A DNA stretch of 64,000 bases from Marinobacter sp. F3R08. GTDB lineage: Bacteria; Pseudomonadota; Gammaproteobacteria; Pseudomonadales; Oleiphilaceae. The DNA is taken from the NCBI RefSeq assembly GCF_018860425.1, contig NZ_JAHKPI010000014.1, positions 62,001 through 126,000 on the forward strand. Direction: 5' to 3'. Below the pieces are notes generated by a model. That model made no database searches and had not been told where the DNA came from. It saw nothing but the letters and a program-made list of their open reading frames with translations. Position numbers and translations under genes: made by a program. Positions 37,471 to 46,997 of the stretch are shown here, piece after piece (within the stretch, counting starts at the first letter, position 1; each line of letters starts with the position of its first letter).

Positions 37471-39054
37471 TTATTTCACTTCCGGCGGTGTGGCAAAGGT
37501 GTGGTAGGGCGCTGGTGACGGCACCGTCCACTCCAGGCCTTCCGCCCCGTCCCACGGCTTGGCGGCGGCTTTTTTGCCTCCCTTGACGCACTTGACCACG
37601 ATCAACAGGAACAACAACTGGGTGGCACCAAACATGAAGGCGCCAACACTGGAAACCATGTTGAAATCCGCAAACTGCAGTGCGTAATCCGGAATCCGGC
37701 GCGGCATGCCTGCCAGCCCCAGGAAATGCATGGGGAAGAACGCCAGGTTCATGCCGATAAATGACAGCCAGAAATGGGTCTTGGCCAGGGTTTCGTCGTA
37801 CATGTGACCTGTCCACTTGGGCAGCCAGAAATAGGCGGAGGCAAAAATACCGAATATTGCTCCGGGCACGAGCACATAATGGAAATGAGCAACCACAAAG
37901 TAAGTGTCGTGATACTGGAAATCAGCCGGTGCAATGGCAAGCATCAGACCAGAGAAGCCACCAATGGTGAACAGGATGACAAAGGCCACCGAGAACAGCA
38001 TCGGCGCTTCAAAGCTGAGGGACCCCCGAAACATGGTTGCCACCCAGTTGAACACCTTTACGCCGGTGGGTACGGCAATCAGCATGGTGGCGTACATGAA
38101 GAACAGTTGCCCGGTAATGGGAATACCGACCGTAAACATATGGTGTGCCCAGACCACGAAAGACAGCAGGGCGATGGCGCCCACCGCATAAACCATGGAG
38201 GCATAGCCGAACAGAGGTTTGCGGGAGAACGCCGGAATGATATGGGATACCGCCCCGAACGCCGGCAAGATCATGATGTAAACCTCGGGATGACCGAAGA
38301 ACCAGAACACATGCTGGAACAGAACGGGATCCCCACCACCGGACGCGTCAAAGAAACTGGTGCCGAAGTTGATGTCCATCAGCATCATGGTGACAACGCC
38401 GGCCAATACCGGCATTACGGCAATCAGCAGGAACGCGGTGATCAGCCAGGTCCAGACAAACAGCGGCATTTTCATCAAAGTCATGCCCGGTGCCCGCAGG
38501 TTCAGAATAGTGGCGATCACGTTGATAGCACCCATGATCGACGAGATGCCCATGATATGGATAGCAAAAATGAAGAAAGTGGTACTGGGCGGCCCGTACG
38601 TGGTGGATAGTGGCGCGTAGAAGGTCCAGCCGAAGTTGGGTGCACCGCCTTCCATGAACAGGGTGGACACCAGGATCAGGAAGGCGCACGGCAGCAGCCA
38701 GAAGCTCCAGTTATTCATCCGGGGCAACGCCATATCCGGCGCGCCGATCATCAGCGGCAACATCCAGTTGGCAAGCCCGACAAAGGCCGGCATAACCGCA
38801 CCAAAGACCATTATCAGGCCATGCATGGTGGTCATCTGGTTGAAAAATTCCGGCTGCACAATTTGCAGCCCGGGCTGGAACAGCTCCGCCCGGATAACCA
38901 TAGCCATGGTTCCGCCCAACAGGAACATGGTGAAACTGAATATCAGGTACATGGTCCCGATATCTTTATGGTTTGTAGTCAGCAGCCAGCGGCTGATGCC
39001 TCTGGCCGGGCCGTGATGATGATCCTGGGCGTGGGTATCTGCAACCGCACTCAT
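37471..39054 (-). CDS. ctaD: Cytochrome c oxidase subunit I
   Basis: 527 residues from the ATG at 39054, with 12 membrane segments. It is the catalytic subunit holding haem a, haem a3 and CuB. WFFGHPEVYIMILPAFGAVSHI carries the CuB ligand His and the cross-linked Tyr, then VWAHHMFTVG has the His pair, and HYHDTYFVVAHFHYVLVPG-type sequence (YHDTYFVVAHFHYVLVPGAI) the haem ligands. The frame opens seven codons earlier, but the ATG at 39054 has a GGGGG stretch just upstream. Confidence 0.95.
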   Translation of the reverse strand: MSAVADTHAQDHHHGPARGISRWLLTTNHKDIGTMYLIFSFTMFLLGGTMAMVIRAELFQPGLQIVQPEFFNQMTTMHGLIMVFGAVMPAFVGLANWMLPLMIGAPDMALPRMNNWSFWLLPCAFLILVSTLFMEGGAPNFGWTFYAPLSTTYGPPSTTFFIFAIHIMGISSIMGAINVIATILNLRAPGMTLMKMPLFVWTWLITAFLLIAVMPVLAGVVTMMLMDINFGTSFFDASGGGDPVLFQHVFWFFGHPEVYIMILPAFGAVSHIIPAFSRKPLFGYASMVYAVGAIALLSFVVWAHHMFTVGIPITGQLFFMYATMLIAVPTGVKVFNWVATMFRGSLSFEAPMLFSVAFVILFTIGGFSGLMLAIAPADFQYHDTYFVVAHFHYVLVPGAIFGIFASAYFWLPKWTGHMYDETLAKTHFWLSFIGMNLAFFPMHFLGLAGMPRRIPDYALQFADFNMVSSVGAFMFGATQLLFLLIVVKCVKGGKKAAAKPWDGAEGLEWTVPSPAPYHTFATPPEVK

Positions 39055-39111
39055 GAAAACCCCCGTTACCGCCATTTATTGTGGCTGGTGATATCTGTTA
39101 TCTGGCGTTGA

Positions 39112-40236
39112 TTACTGCTGGCTCTTGTAATCAAAAATTTCTTTCGGAGTGACCATTTCACCCGTGTTGTTGCCCCAGGCATTGCGCTCATAGGTGATCA
39201 CCGCAGCCAGATCCACTTCGCTGAGCTGGCCACCAAACGCCTGCATCGCCGTGCCGGAAACGCCGTTAACCACGATGTCGATGTGAGCCGCCATGTCCCC
39301 GGTAACAATCGGGCTTCCCTTCAATGCCGGGAACGCGGGTGGCGCACCGCTGCCGTCCGCCTGGTGACAGGCCGCACAAGCGGTCTGATAGGCTTTCTCA
39401 CCCCGCTCCATCAGCTCGGCCATGGTCCAGTCTTTCTGAGTCAGTTCGCGCTCACGCTCGGCAGCCTCTTTCTTCTCGGCAACCCAGGCGTTGTACTCTT
39501 CTTCGGGAACGGCCTCGACCACCACCGGCATGAAGCCATGGTCCTTGCCGCAAAGCTCGGTGCACTGACCTCGGTAAATGCCGGGCTTGTCGACCCGGGT
39601 CCAGGTCTCATTGATGAAGCCGGGAATCGCGTCCTTCTTGACGCCAAAATCGGGCACCCACCAGGAGTGGATCACATCGTTGGCGGTCAGCAGGAAGCGG
39701 ACCTTTTTACCCACCGGAATCACCAGCGGGTTGTCCACTTCCAGAAGGTAGTTGTCGCCTTTTGCCTGACGGTTATCAATCTGCGCCCTGGGCGTTGCCA
39801 GATTGGAAAAATAGCCAAAATCTTCATTGATGTATTCGTATTGCCACTTCCACTGGTATCCGGTGACCTTGATGTCCACCTCGGATTCTGTGGTGTCATA
39901 CATGTCGACCAGAGTCGCAGTGGCCGGAATTGCCATAATGACCAGGATGACAAAAGGTATGATGGTCCAGAGAATTTCAACCAGTGTGTTTTCGTGGAAA
40001 TTTGCAGGTTTGGCGCCCTGGGATTTTCGGTGGGCAAAGATAGACCAGAACATAACCCCGAAGACTACGATGCCAATGACAACGCAGATCCAGAGTATGG
40101 TCATGTGTAGACTGAATATTTCGTTACTGGTGCCGGTTACCCCCGGGGTCATGTTCAATGTCCAGTCCGCCATGGACCAGGCGGGGAACATCAGACCGCC
40201 TAAAAGGGCACCTGCCCGCTGAGCGTGCACGCGCAT
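39112..40236 (-). CDS. ctaC: Cytochrome c oxidase subunit II with fused cytochrome c domain
   Basis: 374 residues from the ATG at 40236, which has GGAG about eight bases upstream; an ATG 16 codons earlier lacks this. A signal peptide, two membrane segments (about 40-65 and 85-108) and the CuA domain follow, with ligands His190, Cys225, Cys229, His233 and Met236 (CTELCGKDHGFMP). A C-terminal cytochrome c domain has CAACH at 287-291. The fused haem makes this a caa3-like subunit II, accepting electrons at the haem before CuA. First gene of the structural operon. Confidence 0.94.
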   Translation of the reverse strand: MRVHAQRAGALLGGLMFPAWSMADWTLNMTPGVTGTSNEIFSLHMTILWICVVIGIVVFGVMFWSIFAHRKSQGAKPANFHENTLVEILWTIIPFVILVIMAIPATATLVDMYDTTESEVDIKVTGYQWKWQYEYINEDFGYFSNLATPRAQIDNRQAKGDNYLLEVDNPLVIPVGKKVRFLLTANDVIHSWWVPDFGVKKDAIPGFINETWTRVDKPGIYRGQCTELCGKDHGFMPVVVEAVPEEEYNAWVAEKKEAAERERELTQKDWTMAELMERGEKAYQTACAACHQADGSGAPPAFPALKGSPIVTGDMAAHIDIVVNGVSGTAMQAFGGQLSEVDLAAVITYERNAWGNNTGEMVTPKEIFDYKSQQ

Positions 40237-40438
40237 ACTGTGTCTCCACAGAGTGTTATTCTTGTCGGATTTTGCGTTATCCAACTGATCTTCCTGGCGC
40301 TCGCATACACCGGAAAATCAGAATGGAAGCCTGCTTACGGATACCTCAAATCCGAGTATAGACACAGATCAAAAAAAGACTAAAAAATCATCTAAACCTA
40401 AAAAAGATAATCACGGGATTTTAAGAATCAAAACGAAT

Positions 40439-41767
40439 ATGACTTTAAATCTGCAGGCCACTGACCGACGTTTGTGGCTCCTGGCCTGGCCATTAATGCT
40501 GACCAACCTCACCGTTCCTCTGCTGGGACTGGTCGATACCGCCGTGCTCGGACACCTGGACAGTCCCGAATACCTGGGCGCAGTGGCCGTGGGGGCCAAC
40601 CTGTTCAGCATTCTCTACTGGACCTTCGGGTTCATGCGTATGGGCACAACGGGCCTGGCGGCACAGGCATGGGGCAAACGGGACAGCTTCAATCAGGTGG
40701 CTCTGCTGCTTCGGTCTGTGCTGCTGGCAACCGGTATTGGGCTGCTGCTGATCCTGTTCCATCAGCCCCTGATCCACACAGGTCTGACCCTGATGAACCC
40801 CAGTGAGGGGGTAACCGAGCTGGCGGCGGAATACGCCGCTATCCGGATCTGGAGTGCTCCCGCAGTATTGTGCCAGTACACCCTGGTTGGCTGGCTGATT
40901 GGCACCCAGTTCCCAAAGGGACCGATGATCATGCTGATTGTGGCTAACGGCCTGAACATCGTGCTGGATATTGTGTTTGTCACCGTTCTTGGCTGGAACA
41001 GCCGCGGCGTTGCTATCGCCACCGTAATTGCCGAGTACGGCGCAGCCACCATCGGTTTTCTGATCGTGTTGCAGCGAATGCCAGAGGGTCAGTCCCTGAC
41101 CCGGGCCCTGTTCGGCACGCTGGAGGATTACCTGAAAATCCTCCGGGTGAACCGCTACATCATGGTTCGCACCATCGCCTTGCTGCTGGTGCTGGCATTC
41201 TTCACCGCCCAGGGTGCTCGTCAGGGTGACACCATCCTTGCTGCCAATGCGGTTCTGATCACGTTCCTGTTGCTGATTTCCAATGCCCTGGACGGCTTTG
41301 CAAATGCCGCCGAAGCACTGATTGGCGAAGCCATCGGCAAAGGCAGCCGGCGCATGTTCCGTGTGGTCTTTCGCAGCGCCCTGAGGTGGTCGATCTGGGG
41401 TGCCCTGCTGCTCACCATCCTGTTCGTTGCCTTGGGACACTGGCTGATTGCCCTGCTCACCGGTATTGAAGAGGTACGAACCACCGCCTGGATCTATCTG
41501 CCCTGGCTATGGCTGTTACCCTTCGCAGCCGTCTGGGGCTTCCTGCTTGACGGTGTCTTTATCGGTGCCACCCGCACCCGGGACATGCAGAACACCATGC
41601 TGTTCTCAGCCCTGGCCGTCTTTGCACCGGTGTGGTGGTTAACGCAAGGCTGGGGAAACCACGGCCTCTGGTTCGCTCTGATTTCTCTGATGGTAGCGCG
41701 GGCACTGAGTATGGGCTGGTTATGCTGGTCTCATACCAGGAACGGCCGGTGGTTCCAGAGTCAATGA
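40439..41767 (+). CDS. MATE family multidrug/sodium exporter (DinF-like)
   Basis: 442 residues with 12 membrane segments. WLLAWPLMLTNLTVPLLGLVDTAVLGHL and the repeated half-domain arrangement identify a MATE exporter. The DinF subgroup is likely from the TGLAAQAWGKRD region. It is inner-membrane, probably Na+- or H+-coupled, and the substrate is unknown. The start is weakly supported by ribosome-site sequence. It is divergent from ctaC across an AT-rich 202-base region. Confidence 0.88.
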   Translation: MTLNLQATDRRLWLLAWPLMLTNLTVPLLGLVDTAVLGHLDSPEYLGAVAVGANLFSILYWTFGFMRMGTTGLAAQAWGKRDSFNQVALLLRSVLLATGIGLLLILFHQPLIHTGLTLMNPSEGVTELAAEYAAIRIWSAPAVLCQYTLVGWLIGTQFPKGPMIMLIVANGLNIVLDIVFVTVLGWNSRGVAIATVIAEYGAATIGFLIVLQRMPEGQSLTRALFGTLEDYLKILRVNRYIMVRTIALLLVLAFFTAQGARQGDTILAANAVLITFLLLISNALDGFANAAEALIGEAIGKGSRRMFRVVFRSALRWSIWGALLLTILFVALGHWLIALLTGIEEVRTTAWIYLPWLWLLPFAAVWGFLLDGVFIGATRTRDMQNTMLFSALAVFAPVWWLTQGWGNHGLWFALISLMVARALSMGWLCWSHTRNGRWFQSQ

Positions 41768-41934
41768 CACAGATTCAAACGGTAACATTACAACCAGGTA
41801 TTTTCGCAGTGGTGGAAAAGCAACCGTACAAATCTCGGCTACACTTGTCTGAAAAGGCAGGCACGATGTGGTAGCCAGCCATCCTCTCCTGCCCAGGTAT
41901 TCGTTGCTAAAAATTGCTAACAGCGGGAGGCGCC

Positions 41935-42624
41935 TTGCGACCTCAATTCGTTCAGACATCGGCTTCTCCTGAAATGACACCACAGGTAGTCCTAGAGATT
42001 ATTGATCAGGCACGGCGCAAGGAAGCCCGCTCCGGTACGTTCCTCCGGCAGCTGCACGACAAGGTCGCAGCACTGCCGTCTGTGGTGACCATCGACGGTT
42101 ATCAGCCCACCACTTCCCTGTTCCAGTTCGTGGTTGAATACATCGAAATGGCACCCAGGCTTATCGAATGTGTCGAAGCCTGCGCGCAACAAGCCAACAA
42201 AGCCGACCTGTTCGAGCCGTTTGTCGATGCAGCTATCCGTTATTTCACCCAGCCGTCAGTGCTTCTGGTGCGCTATGATGGCCTGGATGGCCTGCTCATT
42301 CGAGCGTATCTGTGCCATCGCCTGATGGAAGAAATGTACGAAAATAACCGCTACACCCGGGCCAGTGAACTGGTGGATATAGAGGCAACTCGTGCTAATC
42401 TTCTGGCTCACCAGCTGATTGGAGAGCCGTTCGCCAATGAACTGGACGATTCAATAACCGTAACCCTGTTGCAGATCGCTGGTACGCCAGATTATTACGA
42501 GCTGAACCTCGACCCGTTCGTCGAGCAGGTGAACAACGCTGCCTGGGACTGGATGCGGCAATACTGGGAAAATCTGCTGGTGCGTAATCACATCCGATTG
42601 TCCCTCGGTTCCAGCCCGACCTGA
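41935..42624 (+). CDS. Hypothetical helical protein, possible first gene of the cupredoxin/c-di-GMP set
   Basis: 229 residues from the TTG at 41935, which has GGGAGG just upstream; a TTG at 41914 in frame has no such site. The protein is soluble and mostly helical (QVVLEIIDQARRKEARSG, LIECVEACAQQANKADLF, CHRLMEEMYENNRYTRASE). It has no signal peptide and no motif I recognise. It ends 16 bases before the cupredoxin gene on the same strand, so it may belong to that transcript. 167 bases separate it from the MATE stop. Confidence 0.65.
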   Translation: MRPQFVQTSASPEMTPQVVLEIIDQARRKEARSGTFLRQLHDKVAALPSVVTIDGYQPTTSLFQFVVEYIEMAPRLIECVEACAQQANKADLFEPFVDAAIRYFTQPSVLLVRYDGLDGLLIRAYLCHRLMEEMYENNRYTRASELVDIEATRANLLAHQLIGEPFANELDDSITVTLLQIAGTPDYYELNLDPFVEQVNNAAWDWMRQYWENLLVRNHIRLSLGSSPT

Positions 42625-42640
42625 ACGTTTCAGAGGATTG

Positions 42641-43303
42641 ATGAAGACATCTGTAGTTGCAGTATTGGCGGCCCTGCTTCTATCCGTCATGCCAATGATA
42701 GCCAGCGCGTATGAACTGTCCGTCACTGTTCTTCTGAACGGCACCAGCGAGCCTGTGGCAGACGCCGTGGTTTTTGTGGAAGATACCCGACAGACGGCCC
42801 CGGTTGCCGCCGAAATCTATCAGAAAGATCGCGCCTTTCATCCACAGGTGCTCGTCATTCCTGTCGGTTCCAGCGTGGATTTTCCGAATCGCGACAATAC
42901 CCAGCATCACGTCTATTCGTTTTCACCGGCCAAGCCCTTCAACATCGAGCTGTATGCCGACCGGCCGGCGTCACCCATCGTTTTTGACAAACCCGGCATT
43001 GTCGAACTGGGCTGCAACATTCACGACCATATGCAGGGATTTGTCATCGTTACCGACAACGCTGCCACAGGACAGACCAATGCCGCCGGACAGGTTACCC
43101 TGACCCTTGACCCTCAGGGCACCGACGGCGATCAGAATCGTTTGCTGTTAAAGGTCTGGCATCCAAGACTCGTGGATAACACTCGCCCGGCGCTCCGTGA
43201 GCTCAAGGGCCGTCAGCCGGCGGTCGTGACCCTCGATCTGGAACCCGAGCCTGCGCTCAATGGCCCGATGGACCGCCTTCAGCAACGTTTCCGGGAACTT
43301 TGA
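42641..43303 (+). CDS. Periplasmic cupredoxin (plastocyanin/methylamine-utilisation-like)
   Basis: 220 residues. The signal peptide is 1-23 (MKTSVVAVLA...MIASA). A cupredoxin fold follows with likely type 1 copper ligands His90 (NTQHHVYSFSP), Cys125, His128 or His130, and Met131 (LGCNIHDHM). A C-terminal extension of about 80 residues has no clear motif. Annotation pipelines often call relatives methylamine utilisation protein, but nothing here supports methylamine metabolism. AGAGGA lies just before the ATG. The stop overlaps the start of the GGDEF/EAL gene by one base. A periplasmic electron-transfer or copper-sensing partner for that protein is inferred. Confidence 0.8.
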   Translation: MKTSVVAVLAALLLSVMPMIASAYELSVTVLLNGTSEPVADAVVFVEDTRQTAPVAAEIYQKDRAFHPQVLVIPVGSSVDFPNRDNTQHHVYSFSPAKPFNIELYADRPASPIVFDKPGIVELGCNIHDHMQGFVIVTDNAATGQTNAAGQVTLTLDPQGTDGDQNRLLLKVWHPRLVDNTRPALRELKGRQPAVVTLDLEPEPALNGPMDRLQQRFREL

Positions 43304-45657
43304 TGGCGTCCGCATCCCGCCTTGGCTTTCGTGGCCGCCTCATTACCGCAATGATCTCGTTGGTGGCACTGGTCAGCCTGGTGATCGTGGCTCTGCTGAT
43401 GGTGTACCTGTTCGAGGATGAGAAGAATCGGGCACTGGAGCAGCTGGCCATCGGAGAACGCCTCACCAACGAGATCATTGACCGGCGCACCGACCTGGAA
43501 TTGTCCCGACTGGACGTTGTGGTACAGGATTTCGGGTTCCGCTCCGCCATCGCCAGCCGCGACCCGGGCACCATCGACAGCGCTCTGGAAAACCACAGTG
43601 GCAGAGTAAATGCCGACTTCGCCCTGTTGCTTGATGGCCAGGGTAAGCCACTGGCCTCAACCTTGACGCGCCCTTTGCCGGACATTCCCCAAGAACAACT
43701 GAGCAACGCCCGCCACAATGGCTTCACCCGAACACTGCAAGCCATTGGTGGTAAAGGCTACGAAGTCCTTATCATTCCGATCGCGGCGCCCGGACTCAGA
43801 GCCTGGCTGGTAACCGGGTTTGCCATGGATCAGGCTCTGGCAGACGTGATCGCCCGGCTCAGCGGAACATCGGTGATCTTACGGGCCCGGTCAGAACAGA
43901 CTGGCGAGCTCACCAGTATTGCCGCAACCACCAGTGTCGATGACGATCTGGAAGAGGAGCTGGCCCGGGCACCGGCCAACGCGAATTTCATCGAAAGCGC
44001 CGGCTATTTCACCCGCATTAAAAATCTTGGCGAATCAGATCCTGCGGCCATTCAGGCCGTGTTGCTGATCAGCCGTGACGCCACCCTGCAAAACTATTAC
44101 ACACGGGCCGTGGAAATCGCCCTGCTGGTGGCCGCCATCCTGATCTTCGCCATTGTACTGGCACTGGTCATCGCCCGAAATCTGGGTCGCCCCGTGTTGC
44201 AACTGGCGAATTATGCGCGCGCTATCGGAAACGGTGAAACTCCCTCAGCACCTGCCATCCGGGCCGGTGGAGAACTGACCGAGCTCCGGAATGCCCTGAG
44301 GGATATGCTGTTGGGCCTGCGGGAACGTGAGGCGCAGATCCGCTATGCGGCCACCCACGATGACGTTACCGGACTGGGTAACCGAAACGCATTGATGCAG
44401 GCCGCCTCCGAGCTGTTCGAAGAAAACGGGCAGGGCACTCTGGTGGGTATCCAGCTGAACGATCTTTCCGACATTAACGACACCCTCGGCCTGGAGTTCG
44501 GTGACAAGGTACTCATCGGAATATCCAATCGGTTGCAGCAGGAACTCCCGGATGCCCGGGTGCTTGCCCGCACCGGCGGCGGAGAGTTCCTGGTCCTCCT
44601 TCCGTTGCTGTCCCCTGAGAGACGCAACCACAGGATCCGGCAGCTGCATGACCTCATTGAGTCTCCATTGCTGATCGACCAGAGCCCATTCTCCCTGCGC
44701 GTCACCATGGTGACCATGGAGCTACCGGAGGATGCTTCCGACACTAACGCCCTGCGCCGCAGGCTCAACCTGACCTTCGAAAAGGCAGAGGCGCTTTCCG
44801 AACCCTTTACCCGCTACCAGCCAGGGCAGGACGAGAGTCACCTCAGAGAACTGAAGCTCGTTGCCGATCTGCATACAGCCATCCTGAACAACGGGTTGCA
44901 CATGAACTACCAGCCCAAGCTGGACAGTCGTACCGGCAAACTCGTGCAGGTGGAAGCCCTGGTTCGCTGGAACCATCCGGAGCTGGGCTTCATTTCCCCG
45001 GAAGAGCTTATCTTTCTTGCCGAACAATCGGGGCAGATCCACGATCTGACGGCCCATATCCTGCAAAGGGTTGCCGGTGACGCACGACAGTGGAAGAAGG
45101 AGGGCGTCGACGCGAGTGTCGCCATTAACCTGTCAGCCATGGATCTTACCTGGCCAGACCTGACCCGGCATATTTCCGAGACATTCCAGGACTGGCAGCA
45201 CGAATTTGAACGGATAACTCTGGAAGTGACTGAAAGCGCCCTGATGGAAGACCCGGAACAGGCGATGGTTACGCTGAACAAACTCCGGGCCCTTGGTGTC
45301 ACGTTGTCGGTGGATGATTTTGGTACTGGCTATTCCTCCTTGTCCCAGCTACGGAAACTGCCCGTACAGGAGTTGAAAATCGACAAGTCGTTTGTACTCA
45401 ACCTGGATTCTGAACCCCAGGACCAGCTGATCGTCCGATCCACCATTGATATGGCCCATGGTCTGGGACTGCAGGTTGTAGCCGAGGGCATTGAAAACCT
45501 GAACGCCTGGCAGCTTCTGCAACACTGGGGTTGCGATATGAGTCAGGGCTTCTTTCTGAGCCGCCCGGTGTCCGCCGGGGATTTACCGGAAACCGCCCGA
45601 TCACTGGCTGCCCGCGAACAGGAATTGGCCCAGCCCAACCCGGAGTCTTCAACATGA
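43303..45657 (+). CDS. Membrane GGDEF/EAL protein, probable c-di-GMP phosphodiesterase
   Basis: 784 residues. One membrane segment (about 12-37), a large periplasmic sensor domain (about 38-265), a second membrane segment (about 268-290), HAMP, then GGDEF and EAL domains. The GGDEF active site is degenerate (TGGGEF, residues 424-429), so cyclase activity is not expected. The EAL motif (551-553), DDFGTG (671-676) and the surrounding catalytic residues look intact, so c-di-GMP hydrolysis is expected. The periplasmic sensor would face the cupredoxin and the lipoprotein globin encoded beside it. It overlaps both neighbours (TGATG upstream, ATGA downstream), indicating strict coupling. Confidence 0.88.
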   Translation: MASASRLGFRGRLITAMISLVALVSLVIVALLMVYLFEDEKNRALEQLAIGERLTNEIIDRRTDLELSRLDVVVQDFGFRSAIASRDPGTIDSALENHSGRVNADFALLLDGQGKPLASTLTRPLPDIPQEQLSNARHNGFTRTLQAIGGKGYEVLIIPIAAPGLRAWLVTGFAMDQALADVIARLSGTSVILRARSEQTGELTSIAATTSVDDDLEEELARAPANANFIESAGYFTRIKNLGESDPAAIQAVLLISRDATLQNYYTRAVEIALLVAAILIFAIVLALVIARNLGRPVLQLANYARAIGNGETPSAPAIRAGGELTELRNALRDMLLGLREREAQIRYAATHDDVTGLGNRNALMQAASELFEENGQGTLVGIQLNDLSDINDTLGLEFGDKVLIGISNRLQQELPDARVLARTGGGEFLVLLPLLSPERRNHRIRQLHDLIESPLLIDQSPFSLRVTMVTMELPEDASDTNALRRRLNLTFEKAEALSEPFTRYQPGQDESHLRELKLVADLHTAILNNGLHMNYQPKLDSRTGKLVQVEALVRWNHPELGFISPEELIFLAEQSGQIHDLTAHILQRVAGDARQWKKEGVDASVAINLSAMDLTWPDLTRHISETFQDWQHEFERITLEVTESALMEDPEQAMVTLNKLRALGVTLSVDDFGTGYSSLSQLRKLPVQELKIDKSFVLNLDSEPQDQLIVRSTIDMAHGLGLQVVAEGIENLNAWQLLQHWGCDMSQGFFLSRPVSAGDLPETARSLAAREQELAQPNPESST

Positions 45658-46529
45658 CAGCACGGTGTCTCGTTGCCCTCATCGTCGCAGGCCTTGTCGC
45701 ACCGGCGGCAATGGCCGACATTGGCAGCCGGATCTGGGCGACCGGAGGCGTCACCACCATAGAAGGCAGTGCCGGCGGCGGCCTGGTGCCCTGGGCCCTG
45801 CTGGGCAGTTACGCCAGTGATGAGGAATGGGGCGGCACCCTGGCCCTCAGCCGGGTTGAAGTCGATGACTACAGTCTGTCGGTATTCGGTGCCGGGCTGA
45901 ACTGGAACAACAGGATTGAACTCTCGGTGGCGCAACAGACCCTGGATCTGGACAGCCTGGTGTTCACGCTGAAAGACGGTTTCGGCCTTGAGCAGGACGA
46001 ATTACGCCAGAATGTCTTTGCCGCCAAGCTGCGCCTGACTGGCGATGCTCTCTACAGCCCCTGGGGCCAATGGTCTGCAGGCGTTCAGTACAAGCGTCTG
46101 AAGGATGCCACCGTGCCTTCAGCGATCGGTGCCCGGGATGATACCGGCACCGATGTCTATGTCAGTGGCAGCAAACTGTTCTTCGCAGCCGTAATGGAGC
46201 GCAACCTGCTGGTTAACCTGACCACCCGGATGACCCGGGCCAACCAGGGCGGACTGCTGGGCTTTGGCGGGGACCGCAATAACGGCCATCAATTGATGCT
46301 GGAGGGCAGCGTCGGGTTGTTCCTCAACCGAAAATGGCTGGTAGGCACCGAATACAGGCAAAAACCGGATAATCTGGGCTTTGCGGCAGAGGATGACTGG
46401 TGGGATCTGTTCGTCGCCTGGGTCCCGGACCGTCGCCTGGCTGTTACGGCGGCGCTGGTCAACCTTGGTGACATTGCCACGCTGGAAGACCAGCAGGGGT
46501 TGTATCTGTCTCTGCAAGGGAGTTTCTGA
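45654..46529 (+). CDS. DUF3034 family outer-membrane beta-barrel-like protein
   Basis: 291 residues. The signal peptide (MTARCLVALIVAGLVAPAAMA) is followed by glycine- and aromatic-rich amphipathic strands (WATGGVTTIEGSAGGGLVPWALLGSY, DDWWDLFVAWVPDRRLAVTAALVNLG) ending in Phe, as in outer-membrane barrels. I recognise it as DUF3034. The ATG at 45654 overlaps the stop of the GGDEF/EAL gene as ATGA. Two bases separate it from the globin gene. Function unknown; a pore or structural partner in the envelope is a guess. Confidence 0.8.
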   Translation: MTARCLVALIVAGLVAPAAMADIGSRIWATGGVTTIEGSAGGGLVPWALLGSYASDEEWGGTLALSRVEVDDYSLSVFGAGLNWNNRIELSVAQQTLDLDSLVFTLKDGFGLEQDELRQNVFAAKLRLTGDALYSPWGQWSAGVQYKRLKDATVPSAIGARDDTGTDVYVSGSKLFFAAVMERNLLVNLTTRMTRANQGGLLGFGGDRNNGHQLMLEGSVGLFLNRKWLVGTEYRQKPDNLGFAAEDDWWDLFVAWVPDRRLAVTAALVNLGDIATLEDQQGLYLSLQGSF

Positions 46530-46531
46530 TT

Positions 46532-46981
46532 ATGGAACTTTTCAGGCTCAATCTTGCTGTCCCGGGGCTGTTAGTGGTCATGACGTTGATTCTCGGTGGC
46601 TGCCAGAATCTGACGCCTCACACCGATGACTCGCTGTATCAGCAGCTCGGCGAGCGTGAAGGTATTGCGCTGGTGGTCGAGGACCTGCTCTACCTGATCG
46701 TGGACGATGGGCGCATCAACCAGCAATTCAAAGGCATTGATGTGGCACAATTCCATCGCAATCTGACAGACCAGCTCTGCGCTCTGAGTGGCGGGCCCTG
46801 TACCTATACCGGTCGGGGAATGCGGGAACTGCATGCCGACATGGCTATCACCGATACCCAGTTCAATGCCCTCGCCGAGAACCTGATTCTGGCTATGGAA
46901 CAGAACGATATCCCCACCGGAGCCCAGAACCGGCTGATCAAACAGCTGCTACCTCTGTATCCTGACATTCGCAACCTGTAA
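46532..46981 (+). CDS. Lipoprotein truncated haemoglobin (group 1-like)
   Basis: 149 residues. A lipoprotein signal ends LILGGC with Cys24, and Gln at +2 predicts outer-membrane sorting. The mature part is a group 1 truncated globin: LYQQLGEREGI at the A/B helices, Tyr54 in the B helix, and the proximal His101 in MRELHADMAITDTQFNALAENL. Globins are normally cytoplasmic, so an envelope-anchored one is notable. O2, NO or redox sensing or detoxification is inferred. It is the fourth gene of the coupled cupredoxin/c-di-GMP/DUF3034 set. Confidence 0.85.
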   Translation: MELFRLNLAVPGLLVVMTLILGGCQNLTPHTDDSLYQQLGEREGIALVVEDLLYLIVDDGRINQQFKGIDVAQFHRNLTDQLCALSGGPCTYTGRGMRELHADMAITDTQFNALAENLILAMEQNDIPTGAQNRLIKQLLPLYPDIRNL

Positions 46982-46997
46982 AACGGAGACCCGAACC

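Noticed and set aside
41764-41874. A 36-codon frame overlapping the MATE stop as ATGA
   Set aside because: The overlap is suggestive of coupling, but the peptide is very short, has no recognisable feature, and has no ribosome site.
42641-43303. Methylamine-utilisation function for the cupredoxin
   Set aside because: The name is a common automatic label for this fold; no methylamine dehydrogenase or related gene is nearby.
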